Assembly (NCBI GenBank): GCA_964542855.1
Contig: CAZIWJ010000019.1
Coordinates: forward strand, 1 to 26,251
DNA from: CAZIWJ01 sp964542855
GTDB lineage: Bacteria; Bacteroidota; Bacteroidia; Cytophagales; Cyclobacteriaceae
Reading direction: 5' to 3'
DNA length: 26,251 nt
Positions within the stretch are counted from its first letter, which is position 1. Each line of letters starts with the position of its first letter. Below the pieces are notes generated by a model. The model saw nothing but the letters and a program-made list of their open reading frames with translations, did no database searches and was not told where the DNA came from. A program made the position numbers and the translations under genes. Positions 6,616-14,468 of this stretch are shown here, piece after piece.

Positions 6616-7026
6616 TTATTTTTCTATTTTATTGTTTTGGTTATTATTATTAAGTTGTTGCCATTTCGAATATCCACCATCGAGGTTTATTAAACTGTTG
6701 GTTAGCAAATTGTCCATTTTTTCACAGGCTACACTACTTCGCCTACCCGACTGGCAATAAATCAGGTACTGCCTGTTCCCTGATAACTGCTTAATGTTGT
6801 CTTCAAAATCGTCAGACAGTACGTCTATATTTATTGCCCCTTCGATGGCTCCTGTAGCAAATTCTTCAGCAGTACGAACATCAACTAACCGGTAACTTCC
6901 GGCTTCCATTGTATCCAGTATCGCCGGAAGTTCTGTTATACTCACGGTTGTATAATTATTACTTTGCACACTACAACTGGCGTAAGTAGTGAGTATGACC
7001 ATGAACGTTAGTACTTTTTTTTGCAA
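6616..7026 (-). CDS. Rhodanese-domain lipoprotein
   Basis: The 136-residue protein is a single rhodanese domain behind a lipoprotein signal. Lipobox YASC places the lipidated cysteine at residue 18; the catalytic loop CQSGRRS has the active cysteine at residue 91, and DVRTAEEF (49-56) and LDGGYSKW (115-122) are family motifs. Rhodaneses carry sulfane sulfur as a cysteine persulfide; a membrane-anchored one next to YeeE/YedE genes likely passes sulfur to or from the transporter. The start is a TTG at 7024-7026. The only nearby ATG (7000-7002) would leave just nine residues before the lipobox and lose the KK-containing n-region, and an in-frame stop lies six codons upstream of the TTG. A promoter and palindrome lie directly upstream. 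Confidence 0.9.
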   Translation of the reverse strand: MQKKVLTFMVILTTYASCSVQSNNYTTVSITELPAILDTMEAGSYRLVDVRTAEEFATGAIEGAINIDVLSDDFEDNIKQLSGNRQYLIYCQSGRRSSVACEKMDNLLTNSLINLDGGYSKWQQLNNNNQNNKIEK

Positions 7027-7049
7027 AGCAAAAGGATTTAATTATTTAT

Positions 7050-7081
7050 CAAATTTATGAACATACTTTCATATATGCAAC
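7050..7081 (-). promoter_or_regulatory. Promoter of the rhodanese-YeeE operon
   Basis: The minus strand has TAAATTTG (plus 7050-7057), a perfect TAnnTTTG -7 box, with a GTTG -33 element (plus 7078-7081) 20 nt upstream. Spacing and sequence fit the primary sigma factor consensus of Bacteroidota. The -7 box is 23 bp before the TTG start codon. Confidence 0.6.
7056..7073. promoter_or_regulatory. Palindrome inside the rhodanese promoter, possible operator
   Basis: TATGAA and TTCATA form a perfect 6-bp inverted repeat around a 6-nt centre. It sits between the -33 and -7 boxes and overlaps the upstream edge of the -7 box, which is a classic place for repressor binding. ArsR-family sulfur sensors often control such operons, but no regulator gene is in the window. 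Confidence 0.35.
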
Positions 7082-7118
7082 GACTGAATGAAACATAAGT
7101 TCCTGTTTCGATAAAAAA

Positions 7119-8369
7119 TTAGGCTATTGTAGCTTTAAGGAGCAATTTTCCCTGTTTTTTTTGGTGGGTGTAAGCAAGCAAAAGGATGACAACTACCAAC
7201 ATAACCACAACAATGCCCAGCCAGCGAATGCGCTGATCTTTCTGTTTAATTTCAGCATTTTTCTGCAACAAGTTCTTTTTATTATTTATCCGCTGCGTTT
7301 TAAGCTGGTAGTTGAAGAAGTTGTCCCGGAGGGTCGCAGTAAATAAACTATCGCTTAGTTGTTGGTATCTTTCCTGGTATTGGTATGCCTGTTTGTATTT
7401 TTCGAGAGTAGAATAAACGAACGTATACAGGCTGTAATTTTCGATCAGTTGTTCACTGGATTCGATTTCTAAGGCGAGTGAATCGCTTTTTTTCAGGTAT
7501 CCGATGGCATCGTTGAACTGGTATAGAGCAGCGTGCAGTTTTGCAAAAGAATGATAAATCCTGGAAAGCTCGAAAACCAGATCGAGATCTTCAGCTATTC
7601 GCTCTCCTTTTTCCAGGTAGAAGCGCGCACTGTCGTACAATGCTTCGTTAATAAACAATGCTCCCTTACCCTGGTACAATTGCGGCTTTGCTCTTTTACG
7701 CGACAACTTGCCAGCTAAGGCGATTCCCTCGTTAAAACAGGCTAGTGCATCCCTGTTTTCGTTCAATTCAAGATGCATTAATCCTAAATCTGTTAGGGAC
7801 TTAACCAGGCTTTTTTCCAGGTTGAGTTCACGCTTTAGCCGTATTGCTTCCTGGAAATAGTAACGCGCATTTTCGTAGTCCTTTAATTCGGTGTGAACGA
7901 GCCCCAGATTATTGTAAGAATAAGAAATTCCTTTCCGGTCATCAGATTCTTTTCTTAAAGATAAAGAGAGATATTGATATTTCAGGGCAGCCCGGTAATC
8001 ACTTTTGACATAAAAAAGAAAGCCCATGTTGTTATAAATCATTTCCAGGCTTTCTTTATCATCAATAGCGACCGCGGTTTCTTCCGATTTCAGGTAGTAG
8101 GCAAGACAGCTGTCGTAATTACTCTGGTAAATGTAGGCTAGCCCCGTAAGGCGATAGAGGTCAGCCAGTTTAGTAGAAGGCTGTTTACCGTCTTCCAGCA
8201 AAAGCTCAATGCCTTGCTTACCAAATTCAACCGATTTTTCAGGGTTTGAAGACAATGAGTTCACCAGCGAATCCCGGTAATTCATAGTAGTCGGCCCATT
8301 TTCCTGCATAGCAAATGTTGTTACTGGATTAATCAGGAACAACAAGATTACTAAGCAAGAGTGTAACAT
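7119..8369 (-). CDS. TPR-repeat membrane protein lacking an output domain
   Basis: The 416-residue protein starts with a signal peptide (residues 1-20, ending TTFA). About six to seven tetratricopeptide repeats follow (roughly 69-336), with patterns such as SYSYNNLGLVHTELKDYENA and LTDLGLMHLELNENRDAL. Then come a coiled-coil linker (about 355-380) and one membrane helix (383-401). Only 15 basic residues follow the helix. In Bacteroidota the same periplasmic TPR, coiled-coil and membrane layout usually leads into a histidine kinase or a LuxR-type DNA-binding domain, which is absent here. The 92 bp before the next gene are too short to hide a frameshifted kinase. It begins 11 bp after hslU, so it is probably co-transcribed with hslU and porQ. 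Function is unknown; protein-protein scaffolding is the safest inference. Confidence 0.85.
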   Translation of the reverse strand: MLHSCLVILLFLINPVTTFAMQENGPTTMNYRDSLVNSLSSNPEKSVEFGKQGIELLLEDGKQPSTKLADLYRLTGLAYIYQSNYDSCLAYYLKSEETAVAIDDKESLEMIYNNMGFLFYVKSDYRAALKYQYLSLSLRKESDDRKGISYSYNNLGLVHTELKDYENARYYFQEAIRLKRELNLEKSLVKSLTDLGLMHLELNENRDALACFNEGIALAGKLSRKRAKPQLYQGKGALFINEALYDSARFYLEKGERIAEDLDLVFELSRIYHSFAKLHAALYQFNDAIGYLKKSDSLALEIESSEQLIENYSLYTFVYSTLEKYKQAYQYQERYQQLSDSLFTATLRDNFFNYQLKTQRINNKKNLLQKNAEIKQKDQRIRWLGIVVVMLVVVILLLAYTHQKKQGKLLLKATIA

Positions 8370-8380
8370 ACCCGGAAGAA

Positions 8381-9790
8381 TTATAAAATATACTGACTCA
8401 GGTCCCTGTCTTTTACCAATTCTGACAATCGGTCAGAAACCATTTCTTTAGTCACTACAATTTTCGAGTTCCGATCAATTTTATCCGGCACATCGTACAG
8501 AAAATCATTCAGTAGGTGACTCATTACAGTATGTAAACGGCGGGCCCCGATGTTTTCTATCTCTGTATTGATGTGGTAAGCAATTTCAGCAATTTCATCT
8601 ATGGCATCATCGTTGAAGCTCAGTTCAACGTGTTCAGCAGAAAACAGGGCCAGATACTGCTTGGTCAGTGCATTTTTAGGAGATTTCAGAATTTGCTTGA
8701 AGTCTTCCTGCGTCAGGTTGGTCAGCTCAACCCTGATCGGAAAACGCCCCTGTAGTTCAGGGATCAGATCAGAGGGCTTGGATACATGAAAAGCTCCAGC
8801 GGCGATGAATAAAATATGATCGGTTTGAATAAGCCCATGCTTGGTGTTCACTGTACTGCCTTCTACCACCGGTAGCAAGTCGCGCTGAACGCCTTCGCGG
8901 CTTACATCAGCACCGCCGCCTCCCTGGTTGCTACCACCAGCGGCGATTTTATCGATTTCATCGATAAATATGATACCAGTGTTCTTTGCTTTCTGAATGG
9001 CTTCTTCTTTTACCTCGTCCATATCGATGAGTTTGGCCGCTTCTTCTTCCAGCAGAATTTTCTTGGCCTCGCTGATACTCACCTTTCGTTTTTTATCTTT
9101 CTTGGGCATCATACCGCTTAACATTTCCTGCAGGTTCATCATGGAAACCTCGTCCATCATGCCACCCCCAATCATGCCGACGTTAGAACCGTTAGCCTGC
9201 TTTACATTGATATCAATTTTGCGGTCATCCAGTTCTCCGCTGCGAATTTTTTCACGGAACCGCTCGCGGGTTCGTTCATTTAATTCGCTGTCGGTCATGT
9301 CGTTACTGTTTTCCGTTGCGAACCCTGTAGATGGGGTTCCGGACGATTTCTTTACTGGAGGAATGAGCGCGTCCAGGATAACATCCTCTACAATAGTCTG
9401 GGCTTTTTCTTTTACTTCTTCTTTCCGGGCATGCTTTACCATATTCACTGACTGCTCCACCAGGTCTCTGACCATGCTCTCTACATCACGGCCCACGTAA
9501 CCCACTTCTGTAAATTTAGAAGCTTCTACCTTTACAAAGGGAGCGTCTGCAATTTTTGCCAGTCGACGGGCAATTTCTGTTTTTCCAACCCCGGTAGCCC
9601 CGATCATGAGGATGTTGTTGGGAACAATTTCACCCTGCATGTCGTCAGATACTTGCATCCTTCGCCAGCGGTTACGCAATGCAATAGCTACGTTTTTCTT
9701 GGCATCGGTTTGCCCGATAATGTATTTGTCAAGCGCTTCTACTATTTCGCGCGGAGTTAAAAATTCGGATGAATGATTTTGAAGTGACAT
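8381..9790 (-). CDS. hslU: ATP-dependent protease ATPase subunit HslU
   Basis: The 469-residue AAA+ protein unfolds substrates and feeds them into the HslV peptidase in the cytoplasm. Walker A is GATGVGKT (64-71), the pore loop is GYVG (97-100), and Walker B is IIFIDEIDK (273-281). The variable I domain lies between them (about 110-240) with a Met/Gly-rich segment. The sensor region ELQGRFPIRVEL and arginine-containing GARRLHTVM are near the C terminus. It ends in LSQYIL, the hydrophobic tail that docks into HslV. Length is normal. No hslV is adjacent, so its partner must be encoded elsewhere. It starts 15 bp after porQ and precedes the TPR gene by 11 bp. Confidence 0.97.
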   Translation of the reverse strand: MSLQNHSSEFLTPREIVEALDKYIIGQTDAKKNVAIALRNRWRRMQVSDDMQGEIVPNNILMIGATGVGKTEIARRLAKIADAPFVKVEASKFTEVGYVGRDVESMVRDLVEQSVNMVKHARKEEVKEKAQTIVEDVILDALIPPVKKSSGTPSTGFATENSNDMTDSELNERTRERFREKIRSGELDDRKIDINVKQANGSNVGMIGGGMMDEVSMMNLQEMLSGMMPKKDKKRKVSISEAKKILLEEEAAKLIDMDEVKEEAIQKAKNTGIIFIDEIDKIAAGGSNQGGGGADVSREGVQRDLLPVVEGSTVNTKHGLIQTDHILFIAAGAFHVSKPSDLIPELQGRFPIRVELTNLTQEDFKQILKSPKNALTKQYLALFSAEHVELSFNDDAIDEIAEIAYHINTEIENIGARRLHTVMSHLLNDFLYDVPDKIDRNSKIVVTKEMVSDRLSELVKDRDLSQYIL

Positions 9791-9805
9791 GGTTATTCTT
9801 TTATC

Positions 9806-10843
9806 TTATCGTCTACCAATCAACTGATCCAGGTTCACTGATGCTGTGAACTGGCTGAATCCGCCTCCTACATGATAAATTCCTCTTCCAAAGTGAATAC
9901 TAACCGTTTTGAGACGTAATGAAAGTCCAAAAGACAGGCCTGCACCACCTGAAATTTGTTGTAATCTTAACGCACTACTTACCAAATGGTTATAACCTAA
10001 CAGGATACTAAGGTTTTTACCCAGCATTATTTCGCCCCCCAGTACTACGTGCCTGAGTATTTTTTCTCCCGTCCCTGTTTCCGGATCGCCGGGTTCCGGG
10101 AAATAGGCCCGGGTTCCATTCAGTAACCGATGTGCACTTATGGAAAACCGGAAGGGCATATACTGTGGCTTAAAAGATACTCCTACCCGCACATCGGCCG
10201 GGAGTTCCGATGCGCTGTAAGGACTGTAATCGGTCATGACCCAGCCAAAGTTGGTAAAGGTTAGCGAAACAACCAGGTCTTCAGCAGGATCGATATAAGA
10301 TACTCCCACATCACCAACCAGTGCATTGGCGGTATATCCTGCCAGGCTAGAGGCAGCTACCTTTATACTGGCTCCCAGACGAAAGTTATTCTGTTGGCGG
10401 CTGTACCCCGCCGTAACTGCATAATCGCTACTGCTAAATGTTCCGAGGCTGGCCCCGGCAGGGTCGAAACTATCTGATTGCCCGTAATCGAGGTACTGTA
10501 TGCCGATTGCAAACATGCCCGTACGCTGTACCTGCCAGGTGTAGGCTACAGAGGCATAATTTATATCGGCAAGGTAAGGGCTGTAATTAATAGCTACCTG
10601 GTTATGAGCCTGCGGACGAAGCAAGGCAGGGTTTGTCATAAACATGTTTATATCGGCCAGGTAAAGACTATCGTAAGCACTGCTGTTATTAACACCTCCC
10701 ATCGCAGTAACCCGGGCCGACGGCGACAGATTCAGGAATTCAAATGCCCTGGGCTCGTTTATCTGACCAAACCCCAGGGATTGCGAAAAAAGCAGACCGA
10801 AACTGACCAGCAGGGATTGTTGCAGTATAGAGTGAATGATCAA
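9806..10843 (-). CDS. porQ: Type IX secretion system protein PorQ
   Basis: The 345-residue protein has a signal peptide (about 1-27, ending GFGQ) and then an outer-membrane barrel of the PorQ/PorV kind. Early motifs are FEFLNLSPSARVTAMGGV (35-52) and MFMTNPALL (67-75); the rest is alternating strands, ending in ASVNLDQLIGRR. In known systems PorQ and PorZ anchor the surface attachment complex that processes T9SS cargo and links it to lipopolysaccharide. The start is a TTG at 10841-10843: no in-frame ATG is available upstream, and the signal peptide needs these residues. The gene follows ftsZ by 127 bp and precedes hslU by 15 bp. Presence of a T9SS sorting-domain protein in the window agrees with a working system. 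Confidence 0.9.
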   Translation of the reverse strand: MIIHSILQQSLLVSFGLLFSQSLGFGQINEPRAFEFLNLSPSARVTAMGGVNNSSAYDSLYLADINMFMTNPALLRPQAHNQVAINYSPYLADINYASVAYTWQVQRTGMFAIGIQYLDYGQSDSFDPAGASLGTFSSSDYAVTAGYSRQQNNFRLGASIKVAASSLAGYTANALVGDVGVSYIDPAEDLVVSLTFTNFGWVMTDYSPYSASELPADVRVGVSFKPQYMPFRFSISAHRLLNGTRAYFPEPGDPETGTGEKILRHVVLGGEIMLGKNLSILLGYNHLVSSALRLQQISGGAGLSFGLSLRLKTVSIHFGRGIYHVGGGFSQFTASVNLDQLIGRR

Positions 10844-10970
10844 TTTGTTATGGTTTTTGAATAAAAGCTTACAAATTAATAATTCAAATTGTTCTACTGA
10901 TATTCATGCACACACTTAATTCCTGTGTTGGAGGCCAACTTTATCAGTCTGCTTAGTATAATTGAATTTA

Positions 10971-12371
10971 TCAATCTACGTTATCGTGCAAAAAGCGATT
11001 ATTTTCATCCAGGTGCCCTCTTTCGTCGAGTGAGTACCTGGAAACGTTTTCTTCCCGGGATGAAGGCACCCGCTGAAATTTTACCCGCTTTCGCATGTAA
11101 GCCGGGGCTTTCAGTCCTTCATCGATGATATGTTCCCGGTTGCTCAGGTAGGTATTCTCTAACCTTAGCTTTTCAACCCTGCTGCGTGCGGCCTGCTGCA
11201 GCTGTACGATGCGCTGGTTTAGCGAATCTTCTTCCTCCTCCTGCGCTGCACTTTCTTCGTTATCGCTGTAGCTGTTTTCCGGTTTTTCTGCTTCGGTTTC
11301 CTCCATTTTATCTACAGCAGGAGGAGCAGGCTGGGCTTCATGGTTTTTCTTGTTCCTGCTTTCCAGGTCGTATACGGTATGCTGGTCTTTATTCGCGTCT
11401 TCCTGGAACCCGGTAGCAATTAGAGTAATACCTACCCCTTCGCTCAGGTTATCGTCTACCGCATTCCCGAAAATTACAATTGCTTCATCGCCAGACTGCT
11501 CCTGGATGTATTCAGTAATTTCATTCAATTCGTCCATCTGCAGTTCATTGTCGCGACTAGAACGGATAGACAGTAGAATTTTCTGTGCGCCCAGTATGTT
11601 ACGGTTATTCAGCAGCGGAGAAGATATAGCTGCTTCTGCTGCGCGCAGTGCCCGGTTCTCGCCATCGGCTACTGCTGATCCCATTACGGCCGCACCGGCA
11701 TCGAGCATTACGGTTTTTACATCTTCAAAATCCACGTTGATGTGGCCGGGCAAGGTTATAATTTCCGCAATCCCCTTGGCGGCGATGGTTAGAATATCAT
11801 CTGCCTTTGAAAAAGCATTAGATACAGACAGGTTGGAATACATATCGCTCAGGCGGTCGTTGAGAATTGTAAGCACAGTATCGCAGTTTTCCCTTAATTC
11901 CTCAATTCCTTTTTTGGCCTGCATCATTTTCCTGGGCCCCTCAAACTTAAAGGGCATGGTAACGATACCTACCGTAAGCACTCCCGATTCCTTGGCCATA
12001 CGGGCTATTTCCGGGGCCGCTCCCGTTCCGGTTCCACCACCCATACCAGCAGTAATGAATACCATTTTAGTTTTCCCGGTGAACAGTTTTCGAATAGCCT
12101 CTTCGCTCTCCACAGCAGCTTCCCTGCCTCTTTCCGGGTTCGCCCCGGCCCCCAGGCCTTCTGTAAGCGAAGTTCCGATTTGAATTTTGTTGGCCACTGG
12201 ACTGGCATCCAGGGCTTGTCGGTCGGTGTTGCATACCACGAAATCAACATCGTGAATTCCCTGGCTGAACATATGGTTTACAGCATTGCTGCCGCCACCG
12301 CCTACACCAATTACTTTAATTATTGATTCAGTATTAGGGCGGGGCTCAAAAGTATATTTTCTATCTTCCAT
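10971..12371 (-). CDS. ftsZ: Cell division GTPase FtsZ
   Basis: The 466-residue tubulin homologue forms the Z ring. The nucleotide-binding GGGGSNAV (24-31), the tubulin signature GGGTGTGAAP (111-120) and the T7 loop NVDFEDVKTVM (212-222, with catalytic aspartates D214 and D217) are complete. After the globular domain (to about 325) there is a long acidic, Glu/Pro-rich linker (about 330-410). Then comes a conserved tail with LKAPAYMRKRVKF and a terminal FLHDNVD, which is typical of Bacteroidota FtsZ and likely contacts FtsA. The ATG at 12369-12371 gives the expected N terminus. It follows ftsA by 53 bp and is the last gene of the dcw cluster. Confidence 0.98.
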   Translation of the reverse strand: MEDRKYTFEPRPNTESIIKVIGVGGGGSNAVNHMFSQGIHDVDFVVCNTDRQALDASPVANKIQIGTSLTEGLGAGANPERGREAAVESEEAIRKLFTGKTKMVFITAGMGGGTGTGAAPEIARMAKESGVLTVGIVTMPFKFEGPRKMMQAKKGIEELRENCDTVLTILNDRLSDMYSNLSVSNAFSKADDILTIAAKGIAEIITLPGHINVDFEDVKTVMLDAGAAVMGSAVADGENRALRAAEAAISSPLLNNRNILGAQKILLSIRSSRDNELQMDELNEITEYIQEQSGDEAIVIFGNAVDDNLSEGVGITLIATGFQEDANKDQHTVYDLESRNKKNHEAQPAPPAVDKMEETEAEKPENSYSDNEESAAQEEEEDSLNQRIVQLQQAARSRVEKLRLENTYLSNREHIIDEGLKAPAYMRKRVKFQRVPSSREENVSRYSLDERGHLDENNRFLHDNVD

Positions 12372-12424
12372 GGCAAAAGTATTGTAATTGTAAGGTTAAA
12401 ATAGTGGATGCTTAGAGGTACGGT

Positions 12425-13720
12425 TTAGTGCTTGTATTCGTCGATAATTACTGATTTGGTTCGGGCCAGTACTTTCTGGAATACTGACATTGCCTTCTTT
12501 TCTTTTTTCGATTCATTGGTTCCCGTTATGTCTTCGCTTTCCTGCTTCATCCAACGGTTGCGCTCGTCGATAGCCAGGAATCCGCTCAGTACCAGGCCTA
12601 CTGAAGTAGCAAATACGGGGTTATTCATTTCGCTCATTTTACTCTTCCCCAGGTGCTCGTTCGGGTAGCCGATGCGCGTATCCATTCCGGTCATGAATTC
12701 AAACAATTCTTTCAGGTGCTGCATCTGGGATCCCCCACCGGTTACCACGATGCCAGCCGACAGCCTGTCGTCGTAGCCTACTGAAATAATTTCAGCGTGC
12801 ACCATTTCGATGATTTCCTCCAGGCGGGCTTCAATAATGTGCGCCAGGTTTTTCACGGAAATTTCCTTGGGCGGCCGATCGCGAAGTCCCGGAATAGAAA
12901 CGATTTCATTCTCGTTAGCCAGTTCGGCAATTGCTTTGCCGAAGTTCACTTTAAGCTTCTCGGCCTGGTCCTGCATTACCGAGCAGCCGGTTTTAATATC
13001 GGTGGTAATGCTGTTTCCGCCGAACGGGACAACTGCGGTGTGCCGAATGATGTTGTCGTGAAAAATGGCGATGTCGGTGGTTCCGCCCCCGATATCGACC
13101 AGGCAAACCCCCGCTTCTTTTTCCTCTTCACTCAGCACGGCCAGGCTCGAGGCCAGTGGCTCCAGGATTAATTCCTGCACTTCGCGCTCCGACTTTTTCA
13201 CGCAGCGATTCACATTTTTAATGGCATTGGTCTGGGCAGTAATTACGTGGAAATCGGCTTCCAGCTTAACCCCCGACATGCCCACCGGATCTATGATCCC
13301 CTCCTCGTTATCTACTGTATAATGCTGGGGCATGACGTGGATTATATCCGACCCGGGGTCAATAACCAGCCTGAACATATCGTTAGTGAGGCGGTTTACG
13401 TCGTCTTTGGTAATTTCATCACCCCCTGGGTCGCGGGTAATGCTGCCGTGCTGAATCTGGCTGTGTATGTGCTGGCCGGCAATTCCCACGTTTACCACAC
13501 CCACGTCAACGCCGGCCTGATCTTCTGCTTCCTTAATTGCCTTACGAATAGCGTGAACTGTTTTGTCGATGTTGGTAACGATTCCACGGATTACACCGTC
13601 GGACTTGGCTTTACCCAGGCCCAGGACTTCGAGTTTACCAAATTCGTCTTTTCGGCCAACTATAGCACAAATCTTCGTTGTGCCTATGTCCAAGCCAACA
13701 ATAAATGAATCTTCCTGCAT
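12425..13720 (-). CDS. ftsA: Cell division protein FtsA
   Basis: FtsA is an actin-like ATPase that tethers FtsZ filaments to the membrane and signals to the septal synthases. Phosphate-binding motifs GLDIGTTK (9-16) and DIGGGTTD (209-216) and the adenosine motif IVVTGGGSQM are visible. The C-terminal helix, about residues 410-431 (FQKVLARTKSVII core), is a likely amphipathic membrane-targeting helix. I start it at the ATG at 13718-13720 (431 residues), because MQEDSFIVGLDIGTTK matches the normal family start. A longer reading from a TTG at 13744 would overlap ftsQ by 14 bp and adds eight non-conserved residues. With the chosen start, ftsQ ends 10 bp upstream. Confidence 0.96.
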   Translation of the reverse strand: MQEDSFIVGLDIGTTKICAIVGRKDEFGKLEVLGLGKAKSDGVIRGIVTNIDKTVHAIRKAIKEAEDQAGVDVGVVNVGIAGQHIHSQIQHGSITRDPGGDEITKDDVNRLTNDMFRLVIDPGSDIIHVMPQHYTVDNEEGIIDPVGMSGVKLEADFHVITAQTNAIKNVNRCVKKSEREVQELILEPLASSLAVLSEEEKEAGVCLVDIGGGTTDIAIFHDNIIRHTAVVPFGGNSITTDIKTGCSVMQDQAEKLKVNFGKAIAELANENEIVSIPGLRDRPPKEISVKNLAHIIEARLEEIIEMVHAEIISVGYDDRLSAGIVVTGGGSQMQHLKELFEFMTGMDTRIGYPNEHLGKSKMSEMNNPVFATSVGLVLSGFLAIDERNRWMKQESEDITGTNESKKEKKAMSVFQKVLARTKSVIIDEYKH

Positions 13721-13730
13721 AGTCTTTATT

Positions 13731-14468
13731 TTATTCACAAACAATTTGATCTTTGAAATTTACATTCACTCGATTGTACCGATTCCAGCCCTTCCGGGGC
13801 AGGATTCGGGTGTACACTATTTTCAGTTTTCTGAACTTCTCCTCTATATTTTCGGGCAATCCCATTTCCACGTACTGCTTACCAATTTGCGGATACAGAA
13901 TAATTTCCCCGTCACTGGTTACATCCACCTGAGCAATCTGCGCCTGCCAGAAGGGGTCAGCATCAATAAATTGTAACAGGTTCAGGAACTGGTTTCCCCA
14001 CTGCGGGGGGTCGGCCTCTTCAGGATAGCCACTCACCAGTGGCACCCGCACTATTTTCCCGGGCTTCAGGGGCAGCAGGCTGCCGTCATCGGCCACGTAC
14101 CCTTCCCGGCTGCCAACGAGGCGGGCAATGACCCGATCCTGTTTTACTTCTATGTTTAACACTCCGTTCAGCGACACGTAAACCTCAGCCCGTTTTACAA
14201 ACCCCCGGCTTTCAATCTTCTCTTCTATGGCGTGCAGGTTTACTGCTGCCAGCGGCTGACCTACAATTGGTGCATCCCGCTCTTCCTGCAGCCATTGTTC
14301 AATTTCTTCTTTCTGAAGCAGGACCATTTTTTCCGGCTGGTTCACCGTTACCACCAGGTCGCGTATGGTTCGCCTTTCGTGCCGCTGGTTCAGGAGCCAA
14401 ACCCCTACCAGTAGAAGCAGCGTGCCGGCCACCAGGATGAGCGCTTTTAGTTTACTGGGTATCTTCAT
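13731..14468 (-). CDS. ftsQ: Cell division protein FtsQ/DivIB
   Basis: The 245-residue bitopic protein has a short cytoplasmic tail, one membrane helix (about 8-26) and a periplasmic part. The first periplasmic section (about 35-110) looks like a POTRA domain (VVTVNQPEKMVLLQKEEIEQWL start), followed by the FtsQ beta domain with YVADDGSLLPL and IDADPFWQAQI. It links early divisome proteins with FtsL and FtsI. Sequence conservation in this family is low, so the call rests on the layout and its position between murC and ftsA. Its ATG overlaps the murC stop by 4 bp, which implies translational coupling. Confidence 0.93.
   Translation of the reverse strand: MKIPSKLKALILVAGTLLLLVGVWLLNQRHERRTIRDLVVTVNQPEKMVLLQKEEIEQWLQEERDAPIVGQPLAAVNLHAIEEKIESRGFVKRAEVYVSLNGVLNIEVKQDRVIARLVGSREGYVADDGSLLPLKPGKIVRVPLVSGYPEEADPPQWGNQFLNLLQFIDADPFWQAQIAQVDVTSDGEIILYPQIGKQYVEMGLPENIEEKFRKLKIVYTRILPRKGWNRYNRVNVNFKDQIVCE

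Noticed and set aside
7123..7133. GCTA-TTG-TAGC mini hairpin with following T-tract at the end of the TPR gene
   Set aside because: A 4-bp stem is too weak and it spans the stop codon; not enough to call a terminator.
8997..9500. Open frame of 167 codons antisense to hslU
   Set aside because: Ser/Phe-rich shadow of hslU coding sequence without a recognisable domain or start context.
10927..10939. GTTGG/CCAAC hairpin between ftsZ and porQ as a terminator
   Set aside because: The stem is short and there is no T-tract on the minus strand after it.
11350..12183. Long open frame (277 codons) on the plus strand inside ftsZ
   Set aside because: It is fully antisense to the intact ftsZ gene, has no family motifs and low-complexity Ser-rich composition; it reflects codon bias of the real gene.
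12374..12381. TACTTTTG -7-like box just before ftsZ
   Set aside because: It is only 2 bp from the ATG, so transcription would start inside the coding region; no -33 element was seen.
13721..13744. Upstream TTG start for ftsA adding eight residues
   Set aside because: It overlaps ftsQ, and the ATG at 13718-13720 gives the conserved N terminus.
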